Source: Bifidobacterium tissieri
Lineage (GTDB): Bacteria > Actinomycetota > Actinomycetes > Actinomycetales > Bifidobacteriaceae
NCBI RefSeq assembly: GCF_002259645.1
Contig: NZ_MWWV01000003.1
Span: forward strand, 288,695-352,694
DNA length: 64,000 nt
Direction: 5' to 3'
Below are positions 47,607 through 56,127 of this stretch, one piece after another. Made by a program: the position numbers and the translations under genes. The stretch's first letter is position 1. Each line of letters opens with the position of its first letter. The notes below the pieces were generated by a model. It did no database searches. It had not been told where the DNA came from and was given only the letters and a program-made list of their open reading frames with translations.

Positions 47607-49097
47607 ATGACCGTAATGCGTACAAGCACCAAAGCCATCGCGATCGTCGCAGGTCTGGGGATGGCTGCATCGATGGCGCTGGCGTCGCTTGGCGTTCCGG
47701 CCCAGGAGGCCAACGCCGTTCCGTCGTACAGTCAGCTGTCGGAAAGCAAGGCCAAGCAGAAGAGCCTCGAATCGCAGCTGAGCGGTGTGAGCAATGATCT
47801 GGCTCAGAAGATCATCGAACTCGACGATCTGACCAACAACCAGATTCCCGCCGCCATCGAGGCCGCCGATAATGCGGCGAACGCGGCCGAGGCCGCACAG
47901 GGAGAGGCCGATGCCGCGGCGTCCAGACTTGAGGCCGCGCAAAAGGACAAGGCCGATCTGGAGGAGAAGATCCAGCAGACCGGTGAGGATTACGACGACG
48001 CCCATGCCGCCGTCGCCCAGCTGGCCCGTGACAGTTTCCACGGTTCCGCCGCATCCGACACCATGAGCGTGGTGACGGGCGCGAAGAGCACCGATGACTT
48101 CATCAAGACCATGCAGTCCGACGCGGCCGTGACCCGTTCCGAGTCCAATGCCGCGAACGAGGCCGCCACCACCAAGAACACGCAGATGAACCGCAAGGAT
48201 CGTCTGGACGCCATCGAGAAGCAGATCACCACGTTGAAGACCGCGGCTGAGACCAAGGCCGCCGCGGCCAAGCAGGCCGCCGCAGACGCGCAGGCCAAGA
48301 CCGCGTCGCTCAACGATCTGCGCAACAAGGGCGACCAGCAGCGTGCCGAACTGGAGTCTCGTCAAAACGAGCTGAAGACCGCCGCCGCGCAGCAGGCCGC
48401 GCAGACCGTGATGATCCAGTCGCAGATCGACTCGTATAACCAGCAGATCGCCGCGCAGCAGGCCGCCGCCCAGCAGAGTGCGCAGCAGCAGATCAATGGC
48501 AACAGCGGTGGTCAGGGCACGACCCGTCCGTCGGGCGGTTCGTCGAACAGCGGATCGTCTTCCAACAGTGGTTCGTCAAGCCGTCCGTCGTCGGGCGGTA
48601 GTTCCTCCGGTGGATCCAGCGGCGGTAGTTCCTCCGGTGGATCGTCGTCCGGCGGCTCTTCCTCCGGTGGCGCCTCGGGCATGAACTACTCCGTTCCCGG
48701 CAACTGCGCTGCGGGATCTTCCTTCTGCTACGGCCATAACACCGGTAATGTCGGCAATGTCTACGAGTACAGCCAGTGCACCTGGTGGGCGTACGTCCGT
48801 CGCAGCAAGCTGCAGCTGCCGGTCGGCTCCTACATGGGCAACGGTCAGGATTGGGGCAACTCGGGTCGCCGACTCGGCTATCTGGTGAACACCACGCCGC
48901 ACGTGGGTGCCGCCATCTCCTTCCGCGCCGGCCAGAACGGGTCCAGCGCCGTCTACGGTCACGTGGCCATCGTGGAGCAGGTGCTGTCCGACGGGTCGAT
49001 CGTCACGTCGAACTGCGGCAAGTCGATGAACGGCAAGATCTACTACCAGACCATCCCTAACGCCGCCAGCGGTGCCTACACCTACGTCCACTACTGA
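47607..49097 (+). CDS. Secreted coiled-coil CHAP-domain peptidoglycan hydrolase
   Basis: A 496-residue exported protein. It has a Sec signal (AIAIVAGLGMAASMALASLG, cleavage near EANA), a long coiled coil rich in Ala, Gln and Lys (about 45-285) like PcsB, then a Ser/Gly repeat linker (SSGGSSGG type, about 300-355). The C-terminal CHAP amidase/endopeptidase domain (about 375-496) has catalytic Cys in YSQCTWWAYVRR and His in YGHVAIVEQV. In PcsB-type systems FtsEX activates the coiled-coil hydrolase, and the gene order here fits. It ends at a clear terminator. Confidence 0.92.
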   Translation: MTVMRTSTKAIAIVAGLGMAASMALASLGVPAQEANAVPSYSQLSESKAKQKSLESQLSGVSNDLAQKIIELDDLTNNQIPAAIEAADNAANAAEAAQGEADAAASRLEAAQKDKADLEEKIQQTGEDYDDAHAAVAQLARDSFHGSAASDTMSVVTGAKSTDDFIKTMQSDAAVTRSESNAANEAATTKNTQMNRKDRLDAIEKQITTLKTAAETKAAAAKQAAADAQAKTASLNDLRNKGDQQRAELESRQNELKTAAAQQAAQTVMIQSQIDSYNQQIAAQQAAAQQSAQQQINGNSGGQGTTRPSGGSSNSGSSSNSGSSSRPSSGGSSSGGSSGGSSSGGSSSGGSSSGGASGMNYSVPGNCAAGSSFCYGHNTGNVGNVYEYSQCTWWAYVRRSKLQLPVGSYMGNGQDWGNSGRRLGYLVNTTPHVGAAISFRAGQNGSSAVYGHVAIVEQVLSDGSIVTSNCGKSMNGKIYYQTIPNAASGAYTYVHY

Positions 49098-49128
49098 TCG
49101 TCCTTCGGTCTGATTCGGTACGAGTACG

Positions 49129-49169
49129 AAAGTCCGCATGCTCACTTCCCGTGACATGCGGACTTTTTC
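49129..49169 (+). terminator. Rho-independent terminator after the CHAP hydrolase gene
   Basis: AAAGTCCGCATG (49129-49140) pairs perfectly over 12 bp with CATGCGGACTTT (49155-49166), followed by TT and a T-rich tail. Confidence 0.92.
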
Positions 49170-49206
49170 GTTGCCTACCCGCGCTGTCCCGTCCATCAGG
49201 CGTGAA

Positions 49207-49320
49207 ATACGGGCTGAAAAAGACGATTCCGGTAATTCGTAGTAGATTACGGATGTTGTAAGCGCTTAAAACGTCTGTAAACCACTACGAATTGTAGTTT
49301 TCGTCTTTTTCGGCCCGTAT
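49207..49320. repeat. 114-bp inverted-repeat element between convergent genes
   Basis: Terminal arms of 20 bases (49207-49226 and 49301-49320; first ATACGGGCTGAAAAAGACGA) match with one mismatch. Inside, AATTCGTAGT (49234-49243) pairs perfectly with ACTACGAATT (49284-49293). The ends ATAC...GTAT and the size fit a MITE-like element, but no clear target-site duplication is present. It could equally terminate the minus-strand DUF4173 gene, whose stop lies 20 bases beyond. Confidence 0.75.
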
Positions 49321-49339
49321 GAGAGGGCAGGAACCACGC

Positions 49340-50911
49340 CTACTGCAACGGCAGGGCGGCGGTGAAGCCGTGGACGAGGTTGTAGTGCTGAATCAGGGCG
49401 GCGGGATCGGCGTATCCGAGCGCGATGTACCAGAGGACGAACAGGATACAGCAGACCGTGATCAACGGAATGCGTGCGAATCGCATCTTCGCCAAGCAGA
49501 GCACAAGCACCACGGCCAGCAGGGCGATGAACGACATGGCCGTGAATCGCAGCCAGGTCAGCCCATACGCGCCGATGTACAGGCCGAGTCGCGTGGCCGC
49601 CGATGCCAGCAGCACTGCGGTCGCGGCGATCAGGCCGATCAGCATGACGATGAGCGCGCGGCGCTGTGTGCCATGACCTGACTGCGCGACATGCGTTTCG
49701 TCGCCGTTGCGCACGTAGGTGAGCACCAGTCCGAATGCTGCCAGGTTCACCGCGGCGACGAACAGCAGCTGGAAGAAGCCGCTGCGCGCGTATTCCGCGT
49801 ACGTGAGCCCGTCGGGCAGACCGGCACCGGCGAACAGGAACGTGAACTGCACCGAGCAGAACACCGCGTATACGATCAGTGCCGCACCCAGTACGATCAT
49901 GGTGATCGTGGGATCCAATGAAAGACGGACGTTGAACGAGTAGAGAGCGCGCAAGTCGTTGGAGGAGTCGGCTGTGTCACTTGATCCGGTCGACTTCGTC
50001 GAATTCGTGCGTACTGACGTATCGCGGTTATCCTGCGGAACGAGGTTGGCAAGCAGCGAGTATAGGAACGGAATCGGCACCAATATGATCGTGCCGTGGA
50101 ACAGGATGGCGTTGACGTCGAAATCGTGGAACACACTCGACAACCCGTAGGCGAATACCATGTCCGCGCTCGCCAGCAACGCCAGCAGTACGCCGACCAC
50201 TGGCACGCAGATCAGTGCGGCGATGCCGATCTTACACAGCGCGGGACGTTTGCCGTGGGCGGCCGCGGTATTGATTGCCTTGGCAAGGGCCATGCCGAAC
50301 GTGTCGAGTCGATTGAATGGCTGAATGATCCATCCGGTCAGCCAGCGCAGGGCGAGACCGAACGGATGCGAGGGGGAGAACAGCCCGCCGACCAGCTGGG
50401 CGTGCAGCATGAGCAGTGAGGGAACGGCGATCGTGAGTGTGAGGAGCTGGTATTCGTTGTTGCCGAGGAAGGGGAAACCGTCGGTGGGTGCGATGTCAAA
50501 ACCGAGCAGGGGATTGGCGATGACGCTGCCGTCCTCCGTCGTACCGTTGGCCGCGCGAATGCTGTGTTCGGCGACGATCATCCAGATGGCGAGCAGGGTG
50601 ATGGCCGCTGTCGTGAACCATGCGTAGGGGTTGCGTTTCGCCGTACGCCAGTGCAGCGCGGTGACAACGACGAGACATGCAAACCAGAAGATGGCGAGAG
50701 CGACGGTCATGTGGGGGAACGTGTCGTGGAAGTCAGGTGTGTAGAGGGAGAGGAATGTGGCGACGACGATGCGGTCGAAGAGCACGGCGATGAGTGCGGT
50801 GGCGGCGAGCAGGAGCAGCGGATACCGGGGGAGTGTGGCGGTGTCTGGCTGCGATGGTTGATCGTTGGGTTTCCTTATGTGTTCGGTGCTGGATTGCGGT
50901 GTGGTGGTCAT
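49340..50911 (-). CDS. DUF4173-like polytopic membrane protein
   Basis: A 523-residue membrane protein with about 12 hydrophobic helices, starting after a short polar N-terminus (first helix PLLLLAATALIAVLFDRIVV). A conserved-looking stretch is HGTIILVPIPFLYSLLANLV. The overall plan and Trp/Tyr-rich C-terminal segment (ILFVLWYIALGYADPAALIQ) resemble DUF4173/DUF4153 proteins, whose role is unknown. ATG at 50911 follows AAAGGACA; the open frame extends to 51049. It is divergent from a DUF2975-XRE operon, and such pairs often occur together, so a shared regulation is likely. The three genes separate the CHAP gene from smpB. Confidence 0.8.
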   Translation of the reverse strand: MTTTPQSSTEHIRKPNDQPSQPDTATLPRYPLLLLAATALIAVLFDRIVVATFLSLYTPDFHDTFPHMTVALAIFWFACLVVVTALHWRTAKRNPYAWFTTAAITLLAIWMIVAEHSIRAANGTTEDGSVIANPLLGFDIAPTDGFPFLGNNEYQLLTLTIAVPSLLMLHAQLVGGLFSPSHPFGLALRWLTGWIIQPFNRLDTFGMALAKAINTAAAHGKRPALCKIGIAALICVPVVGVLLALLASADMVFAYGLSSVFHDFDVNAILFHGTIILVPIPFLYSLLANLVPQDNRDTSVRTNSTKSTGSSDTADSSNDLRALYSFNVRLSLDPTITMIVLGAALIVYAVFCSVQFTFLFAGAGLPDGLTYAEYARSGFFQLLFVAAVNLAAFGLVLTYVRNGDETHVAQSGHGTQRRALIVMLIGLIAATAVLLASAATRLGLYIGAYGLTWLRFTAMSFIALLAVVLVLCLAKMRFARIPLITVCCILFVLWYIALGYADPAALIQHYNLVHGFTAALPLQ

Positions 50912-51083
50912 GAAGTGTCCTTTGCGATGAGTGTGGCGGCTGAGGTTTCCGTCAATGATGTCGGTTATTTGCGGTGGGCGTGATCGGGTGAATTGCCGGT
51001 CGCTGTCCGGTACCGGAATCCGTCGAGGTTGGCTTGTATCTGATTCCAACCCTCACAATAGATATCGAAAAAAGATAGATACC

Positions 51084-51149
51084 AATCGAATTTCGATTCT
51101 TCACGAGATTTGCATATCGAAATACGATAGGTTATTATCGTTTTGCGAT
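51084..51149. promoter_or_regulatory. Dyad-rich control region between DUF4173 and DUF2975-XRE genes
   Basis: AATCGAA-T-TTCGATT (51084-51098) is a perfect 7-1-7 dyad. ATCGAAATACGATA (51116-51129) and TATCGTTTTGCGAT (51136-51149) form a 14-6-14 dyad with 12 matches. Several further TCGAAT units follow to about 51203. The region is AT-rich in a GC-rich genome. The XRE protein encoded downstream is the likely binder and may autoregulate. This lies within a 306-base gene-free gap (50912-51217). Confidence 0.65.
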
Positions 51150-51217
51150 TACGGTACGTCGTTATCGAATCGTCGAATCATTGTCGAATTTTCGTTGAAT
51201 CGAGAAAGAGGTGGGCA

Positions 51218-51832
51218 ATGGGCTCCCATGGTTCCGCATCCGAGGGTGATGGCGTTCACGCCGTCGTCGATTCATCGCCGTCGAATCAGTCGAATCATCC
51301 GTCGCGGTCGAACCGTTCGGGTGTGATCATCGCCGTGTTGAAGGCGATGATCGTACTGCTGGAGTTGATCTGCCTTTGGGGGCAGTTTGTGGTCGTGGTC
51401 GTGTCCGGCGATATCGTGGCGACTTATCCGGAACTGGCGTCCGCGCGCTGGCCGTATGCGATCACCGGCGTGCTTGGCGTCGCCTGTTTCGAGATCGCAC
51501 TGATCCCGCTGTGGCAGCTGCTGACGCTGGTCAAACACCATGATGTATTCTCCGGCAAGGCAGTATCGCGTACCGACACCATCATCGGTTGTGCGCTCGC
51601 CGAAGCCGTTCTCGTCATGTTCGTACTGCTATACGGATCGCTGGCGCATTCGGAATACTATGATCCCGCACAGGGCATATCCATCGACGTGGCGATGGGT
51701 GCGGCGGCCATGAGTCTGGCGTGCATAGTGGCGTTGCTGCTGCTCGCCGCGTTCGTGCTGTTGCTCATCGTCATGCGATCCCTGCTCAAGGACGCCATCG
51801 CCCAGCGCGACGAACTCGCGGAGGTGATCTGA
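51218..51832 (+). CDS. DUF2975 family membrane protein
   Basis: A 204-residue protein with four hydrophobic helices (VLKAMIVLLELICLWGQFVV; YAITGVLGVACFEIALIPLW; IIGCALAEAVLVMFVLLYGS; AMSLACIVALLLLAAFVLLL). DUF2975 proteins are typically paired with a small XRE repressor, as here, where the regulator starts one base after the stop. ATG at 51218 follows GAAAGAGGTGG; the frame opens further upstream at 51143 over the dyads, which is unlikely. Function unknown; possibly a membrane sensor that holds or modulates the regulator. Confidence 0.82.
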   Translation: MGSHGSASEGDGVHAVVDSSPSNQSNHPSRSNRSGVIIAVLKAMIVLLELICLWGQFVVVVVSGDIVATYPELASARWPYAITGVLGVACFEIALIPLWQLLTLVKHHDVFSGKAVSRTDTIIGCALAEAVLVMFVLLYGSLAHSEYYDPAQGISIDVAMGAAAMSLACIVALLLLAAFVLLLIVMRSLLKDAIAQRDELAEVI

Positions 51833-51833
51833 C

Positions 51834-52040
51834 ATGGCCATTCGCGTGAATCTCGACGTCATGCTCGCCAAACGCAGGATGGGCGTGAACGAACTCGCCG
51901 AGCGCATCGGCATCACGCCGGTCAACGTGTCGGTGTTGAAAAACGGCCGTGCCAAGGCCATCCGTTTCTCCACGCTCGACGAGATCTGTCGGGTTCTTGA
52001 CTGTCAGCCGGGCGACGTGCTCGAATATGTCGAGGATTGA
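51834..52040 (+). CDS. Small XRE/Cro-family regulator
   Basis: A 68-residue protein consisting of one helix-turn-helix domain: MLAKRRMGVNELAERIGITP, then VSVLKNGRAKAIRFSTL and CRVLDCQPGDVLEY. This is the YozG-like regulator type that usually follows DUF2975 genes. It starts one base after the upstream stop codon, so they share a transcript. The nearby dyads are probable binding sites. Confidence 0.9.
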   Translation: MAIRVNLDVMLAKRRMGVNELAERIGITPVNVSVLKNGRAKAIRFSTLDEICRVLDCQPGDVLEYVED

Positions 52041-52240
52041 ATCAGCCGGAATCGCGGGTCGGTCTTTCCTCCCCGTGAGTATGATGGGAACATTGCAGAC
52101 GAACGCGGCGGCACACGGATATGTGCCCTGCGATGTGATGATGATTCCGATGTGATCATTCGGGGAGCAAGGCCGGCGGAGTGGTCCGGCGACTACCGAT
52201 CGGCGGATGTGCCGACGACAAGAGGAAAGAGACGACACCT

Positions 52241-52738
52241 ATGGCGAAAAACGACGTCACGGCGAAGGAACAGGGGCTGAAGCCCATCGCGGTGAACCGC
52301 AAGGCGCGGCATGACTATGCGATCGAGGACAAATACGAGGCGGGCATCGTGCTGTCCGGCACCGAGGTCAAGTCACTGCGCGAAGGCCGTGCGTCGCTGG
52401 CCGAGGCGTTCGTGTCGATCGACCGACGCGGCGAGATCTGGCTGGAAAACGCTAACATCCCCGAATATCTCAACGGCACGTGGACGAATCACGCCCCCAA
52501 GCGCAAGCGCAAGCTGCTGCTGCACGCCCAGCAGATCGCCAAGCTCGCCCGACAGATCGAAGCCAAGGGCTACACGATCGTGCCGATCAGCCTGTACTTC
52601 AAGAACGGCCGTGTGAAAGTGGAGATCGCGCTGGCCAAGGGCAAGCGTGAATACGACAAGCGCCAGGCGTTGCGTGAGGAGCAGGACAAGCGCGAGGCGC
52701 AGCGTGCCATGCGACTGCGCAATCTGCGTCACGGCTGA
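52241..52738 (+). CDS. smpB: SsrA-binding protein SmpB
   Basis: SmpB delivers tmRNA to stalled ribosomes for trans-translation. The 165-residue product starts at ATG 52241 ([20 protein letters not shown]); the open frame runs upstream to 52181 but AGAGGAAAGAGACGACACC fits 52241. It has the core [20 protein letters not shown] and the basic C-terminal tail ([14 protein letters not shown]). I looked for tmRNA in the flanks and did not find it. A -10-like TATGAT at 52080-52085 may be its promoter. Confidence 0.95.
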   Translation: MAKNDVTAKEQGLKPIAVNRKARHDYAIEDKYEAGIVLSGTEVKSLREGRASLAEAFVSIDRRGEIWLENANIPEYLNGTWTNHAPKRKRKLLLHAQQIAKLARQIEAKGYTIVPISLYFKNGRVKVEIALAKGKREYDKRQALREEQDKREAQRAMRLRNLRHG

Positions 52739-52877
52739 TCGAACGGTCATGCGGTCATGGGTTGCCGATCGTGGCCGCCTGTGATCACGGTCGTCCTGCC
52801 CTCCATATTTCCGTTTGCATCGCGCAACCATAACCATGCCCGACCATAACCATCCCCAACATACGTCCGGACATAAG

Positions 52878-53801
52878 ATGAACCCTATGAGAAGACTGAA
52901 GAACGCGATCATCATGACGCTGGCCGTCCTGATGATCATGCCCCTTGCCGCATGTGGCACCACGGATGCCACCGGCTCCGATCCCGACATCGCCCGCAGC
53001 TACGACGTGAGCGGAATCCAGAAGGATGACGCCATCGCCGCCATGCTTCCCGCATCCGTGACCGATGACGGCAAATTCACGATCGGCACGAACGTCACGT
53101 ATGCGCCCGCCGAGTTCCTCGCCGCCGACGGCAAGACGCCCGTCGGGTACGAGGTCGACCTCAGCAAGGCGCTGGCACGGATCTTCGGACTGGATCTCGA
53201 CATCCAGAACTCCATGTTCGATACGATCATTCCCGCCGTCGGCAGCAAATACGACGTGGGCATCTCCGGCTTCACCGTGAACAAGGAGCGCATCGAGGCC
53301 GTCGACTTTGTCACATACGCACAGGCCGGCCTCACCTTCGCCGCGCGTAAGGGCAACCCCACCCACGTCAACGTGAACGATCTGTGCGGTACACGCGTGT
53401 CCGTGCAGGTGGGCGTGGTGGCCGAAACCGAGATGTACAAGATGCAGGACCAGTGTCAGGCCAAAGGTGAAAAACGCATCGAGATCCTGCCGTATCGCAA
53501 CCAGACCGACGTGACGACCGCGCTGATCGCCGGACGAGTGGACCTGATGTACGCCGACACCCCGGTCACCGGCTACGCGGTGGCGCAGACCGACGACCGA
53601 CTGCAGGTGATCGGCGAAAACGAGGGCGTGCTGCCGATGGGCGTGGCCATCAAGAAGGGTGATGACGCGACCGTCAAGGCGGTCAAGGCCGCGCTCGACA
53701 AGCTCAAGGAGACCGGCGACTACGAAGGCATCATGAAGGCCTGGGGCGTGGAGAACGTCATGGTCGACAAATTCGAGGTGAACCCGGACGTGGAGGGCTG
53801 A
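52878..53801 (+). CDS. Polar amino-acid ABC transporter, substrate-binding lipoprotein 1
   Basis: A 307-residue lipoprotein with the lipobox MIMPLAACG, then a class II periplasmic-binding (SBP_bac_3) domain. Recognisable segments are GTNVTYAPAEFLAADGKTPV, GYEVDLSKALARIFGLDL and KYDVGISGFTVNKERIEAVD. It shares the unusual post-lipobox block YDVSGIQKDD with the next gene, so the two are tandem paralogues. ATG at 52878 or 52887 (MRRLKNAIIM) may be the start. It probably binds glutamate, glutamine or a similar amino acid outside the membrane. A gap of 168 bases separates it from the next gene. Confidence 0.9.
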   Translation: MNPMRRLKNAIIMTLAVLMIMPLAACGTTDATGSDPDIARSYDVSGIQKDDAIAAMLPASVTDDGKFTIGTNVTYAPAEFLAADGKTPVGYEVDLSKALARIFGLDLDIQNSMFDTIIPAVGSKYDVGISGFTVNKERIEAVDFVTYAQAGLTFAARKGNPTHVNVNDLCGTRVSVQVGVVAETEMYKMQDQCQAKGEKRIEILPYRNQTDVTTALIAGRVDLMYADTPVTGYAVAQTDDRLQVIGENEGVLPMGVAIKKGDDATVKAVKAALDKLKETGDYEGIMKAWGVENVMVDKFEVNPDVEG

Positions 53802-53969
53802 GCCGGCAGGTGACTGTTGATCGGTGGTCGGTGATCGGTGGGGCGCGGCACGGTGTACGGCCGGTAAATTTGGTTGGGTGTCCATAAAAATTTGGTTGGT
53901 AACCTATTCGTGACATAGCAAACCTAGGTTCGGATCTTGGATTTGTTGACATCGTGAGAGGAAGAAACC

Positions 53970-54920
53970 ATGTCAGTCCAGACTCGATTCAAGGCCATCG
54001 CCGCGGCCGCGCTCGCCGCCGTCACGCTGTTCTCCATGGCCGCATGCGGCACGTCGGATTCCGCCGATTCCGGCAGCGGTAGCTCCAGCGGCTCGGGCAG
54101 CTCGTCCGCCACCAAGGGCTACGACGTGAGCGGCATTCAGAAGGACGATGAGATCGCCGCCATGCTGCCCGATTCGATCAAGTCCGACGGTGTGCTCAAG
54201 GTCGGCACCGACACCTCCTACGCCCCGGCCGAGTTCCTGGCCGAGGATGGCAAGACGCCGGTCGGCTTCGACGTGGACCTGACCAAGGCGCTGGCCAAGG
54301 TGTTCGGGCTCAAGGCCGAGAACACCACCGCCACCTTCGACTCCATCATCCCGTCCGTCGGCACCAAGTACGATCTGGGCATCTCCTCGTTCACCGTCAC
54401 CAAGGAACGTCTTGAGGCCGTCGATTTCGTCACCTACTTCAAGGCCGGCTCCACCTTCGTGGTGAAGAAAGGCAACCCGGAGAAGATCGACTCCTCCGAC
54501 CTGTGCGGCAAGAAGGTGGCCGTGCAGACCGGCACCACGCAGGAGGAGGAGATCAACGCCGACAACGACGCGTGCAAGTCGGCCGGCAAGTCCGAGATCA
54601 CCATCCAGTCGTCCAAGCTGCAGACCGATGTGACCACCGCCGTGGCCACCGGCAAGGCCGACATCTTCTACGCCGACTCCCCGGTCGCCGGCTACGCGAT
54701 CGAGCAGACCGGTGACACGCTGCAGGCCCTCGGCGAGGACGTTGGCGTGACCCCCGAGGCCGTGGCCATCAAGAAGGGCGACACCGACACCGCCAAGGCC
54801 GTGCAGGCCGCCATGCAGAAGCTCATGGACGACGGCACCTACAAGAAGATCCTCGACACGTGGGGCGTCTCCTCCGGAGCCATCGACAAGGCGGAGATCA
54901 ACCCGACGGTGGAGTCCTGA
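53970..54920 (+). CDS. Polar amino-acid ABC transporter, substrate-binding lipoprotein 2
   Basis: A 316-residue paralogue of the preceding lipoprotein, with lipobox LFSMAACG, a Ser/Gly linker and the same SBP_bac_3 fold (GTDTSYAPAEFLAEDGKTPV; GFDVDLTKALAKVFGLKAE). GAGAGGAAGAAACC precedes the ATG. It is closest to the permease and ATPase genes and probably their main partner. A hairpin after it at 55019 may raise its level above the downstream genes. Confidence 0.93.
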   Translation: MSVQTRFKAIAAAALAAVTLFSMAACGTSDSADSGSGSSSGSGSSSATKGYDVSGIQKDDEIAAMLPDSIKSDGVLKVGTDTSYAPAEFLAEDGKTPVGFDVDLTKALAKVFGLKAENTTATFDSIIPSVGTKYDLGISSFTVTKERLEAVDFVTYFKAGSTFVVKKGNPEKIDSSDLCGKKVAVQTGTTQEEEINADNDACKSAGKSEITIQSSKLQTDVTTAVATGKADIFYADSPVAGYAIEQTGDTLQALGEDVGVTPEAVAIKKGDTDTAKAVQAAMQKLMDDGTYKKILDTWGVSSGAIDKAEINPTVES

Positions 54921-55018
54921 CCGATTCCGAATCGATGATATCGATTCCGAAAACTCCGTAGTGAAACACGGATGACGGAAACGTAGGTTAGACTCACTTC
55001 CCATATGTGTTGACTACC

Positions 55019-55080
55019 GGTCACCCGTGGATTCCCGAACTTCGCAGTGTTCAACGAGGCTCGGAAATCCACGGGTGACC
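55019..55080 (+). terminator. Intercistronic hairpin between binding protein 2 and the permease
   Basis: GGTCACCCGTGGATT (55019-55033) pairs perfectly over 15 bp with AATCCACGGGTGACC (55066-55080), extended by CCGA/TCGG. No T-run follows. It probably protects or partly terminates the upstream message, a common way to make more binding protein than permease. Confidence 0.6.
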
Positions 55081-55119
55081 ATAGTCGTTTTCCCGAGAAA
55101 AGAGAGAAAGCCGAAACCA

Positions 55120-56103
55120 ATGGCATCCAAGAAGAACGAGTCCGACGGACTCAATATTCCGAACAGGATCAACGCGCTTCCGGTCAAGCGCATCGGACCC
55201 GTGGTGGCCGGCGTGATCGTGGCGCTGCTCGCGGCCATGCTGGTCTACGGCATGATCGTCAACCCGAACTTCGAATGGCCCGTCGTCTGGAAGTACCTGT
55301 TCAACGAGAACGTGCTCGCCGGTATCGGCTGGACGCTGTGGATCACCGTGCTGTCCATGGTCATCGCCATCGTGCTGGCCGTGGTGCTCGCGATCATGCG
55401 CAAATCCATCAACCCCGTGCTGCGAGGCGTGAGCTGGTTCTTCATCTGGTTCTTCCGCGGCACCCCTGTGTACACCCAGCTGGTGTTCTGGGGTCTGATC
55501 TCCGTGCTGGTGCCGAAGCTGGGACTGGGCATCCCATTCACCTCCGTCACGTTCTGGTCCGTGGACACGCAGGATGTGATCACCGCGTTCCGTGCAGCCG
55601 TGATCGGTCTGGCGCTCAACGAGGCCGCCTACCTGTCCGAGATCGTGCGCGCCGGACTCGAGGCCGTCGACCCCGGTCAGACCGAGGCCGCCGAAGCGCT
55701 CGGCATGCGTCGGTCGCTCATCATGCGTCGCGTGATCCTGCCGCAGGCCATGCGCATCATCATCCCGCCCACCGGCAACGAGACCATCGGCATGCTCAAG
55801 ACCACGTCCCTGGTGCTCGCCGTGCCGTTCACCCTTGATCTGCAGTTCGCCACGAACGCCATCGCCAACCGTATCTACAAGCCGATCCCGCTGCTGATCG
55901 TGGCCTGCTTCTGGTACCTGCTGATCACCTCCATCCTCATGATCATCCAGTCCCGACTCGAAAAGCACTTCGGCAAGGGCTTCGAGGCCCGCCCGATCGG
56001 CACCAAGGGCAAGCAGCCGCCGCTGCCCGGCAAGACCGACGGCGAACCCAAGGACGACATCCAAAAGCAGAACCAGGCCACCATGGTGGGGCTGAACGCC
56101 TAG
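55120..56103 (+). CDS. Polar amino-acid ABC transporter permease
   Basis: A 327-residue membrane permease of the HisMQ type. It has a hydrophobic N-terminal helix (GPVVAGVIVALLAAMLVYGM), then a BPD_transp_1 domain with the EAA-like loop EAVDPGQTEAAEALGMRRSL. The preceding segment FFIWFFRGTPVYTQLVFWGL is a hallmark of polar amino-acid permeases. The C-terminal tail is polar. ATG at 55120 follows AGAGAGAAAG; the frame opens upstream over the hairpin. One permease gene is enough if it works as a homodimer. Confidence 0.94.
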   Translation: MASKKNESDGLNIPNRINALPVKRIGPVVAGVIVALLAAMLVYGMIVNPNFEWPVVWKYLFNENVLAGIGWTLWITVLSMVIAIVLAVVLAIMRKSINPVLRGVSWFFIWFFRGTPVYTQLVFWGLISVLVPKLGLGIPFTSVTFWSVDTQDVITAFRAAVIGLALNEAAYLSEIVRAGLEAVDPGQTEAAEALGMRRSLIMRRVILPQAMRIIIPPTGNETIGMLKTTSLVLAVPFTLDLQFATNAIANRIYKPIPLLIVACFWYLLITSILMIIQSRLEKHFGKGFEARPIGTKGKQPPLPGKTDGEPKDDIQKQNQATMVGLNA

Positions 56104-56127
56104 GCGACAGTGAGGGGAGATACTGAC

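Noticed and set aside
52739..52877. tmRNA (ssrA) next to smpB
   Set aside because: The gap is too short and shows no tRNA-like ends or tag reading frame.
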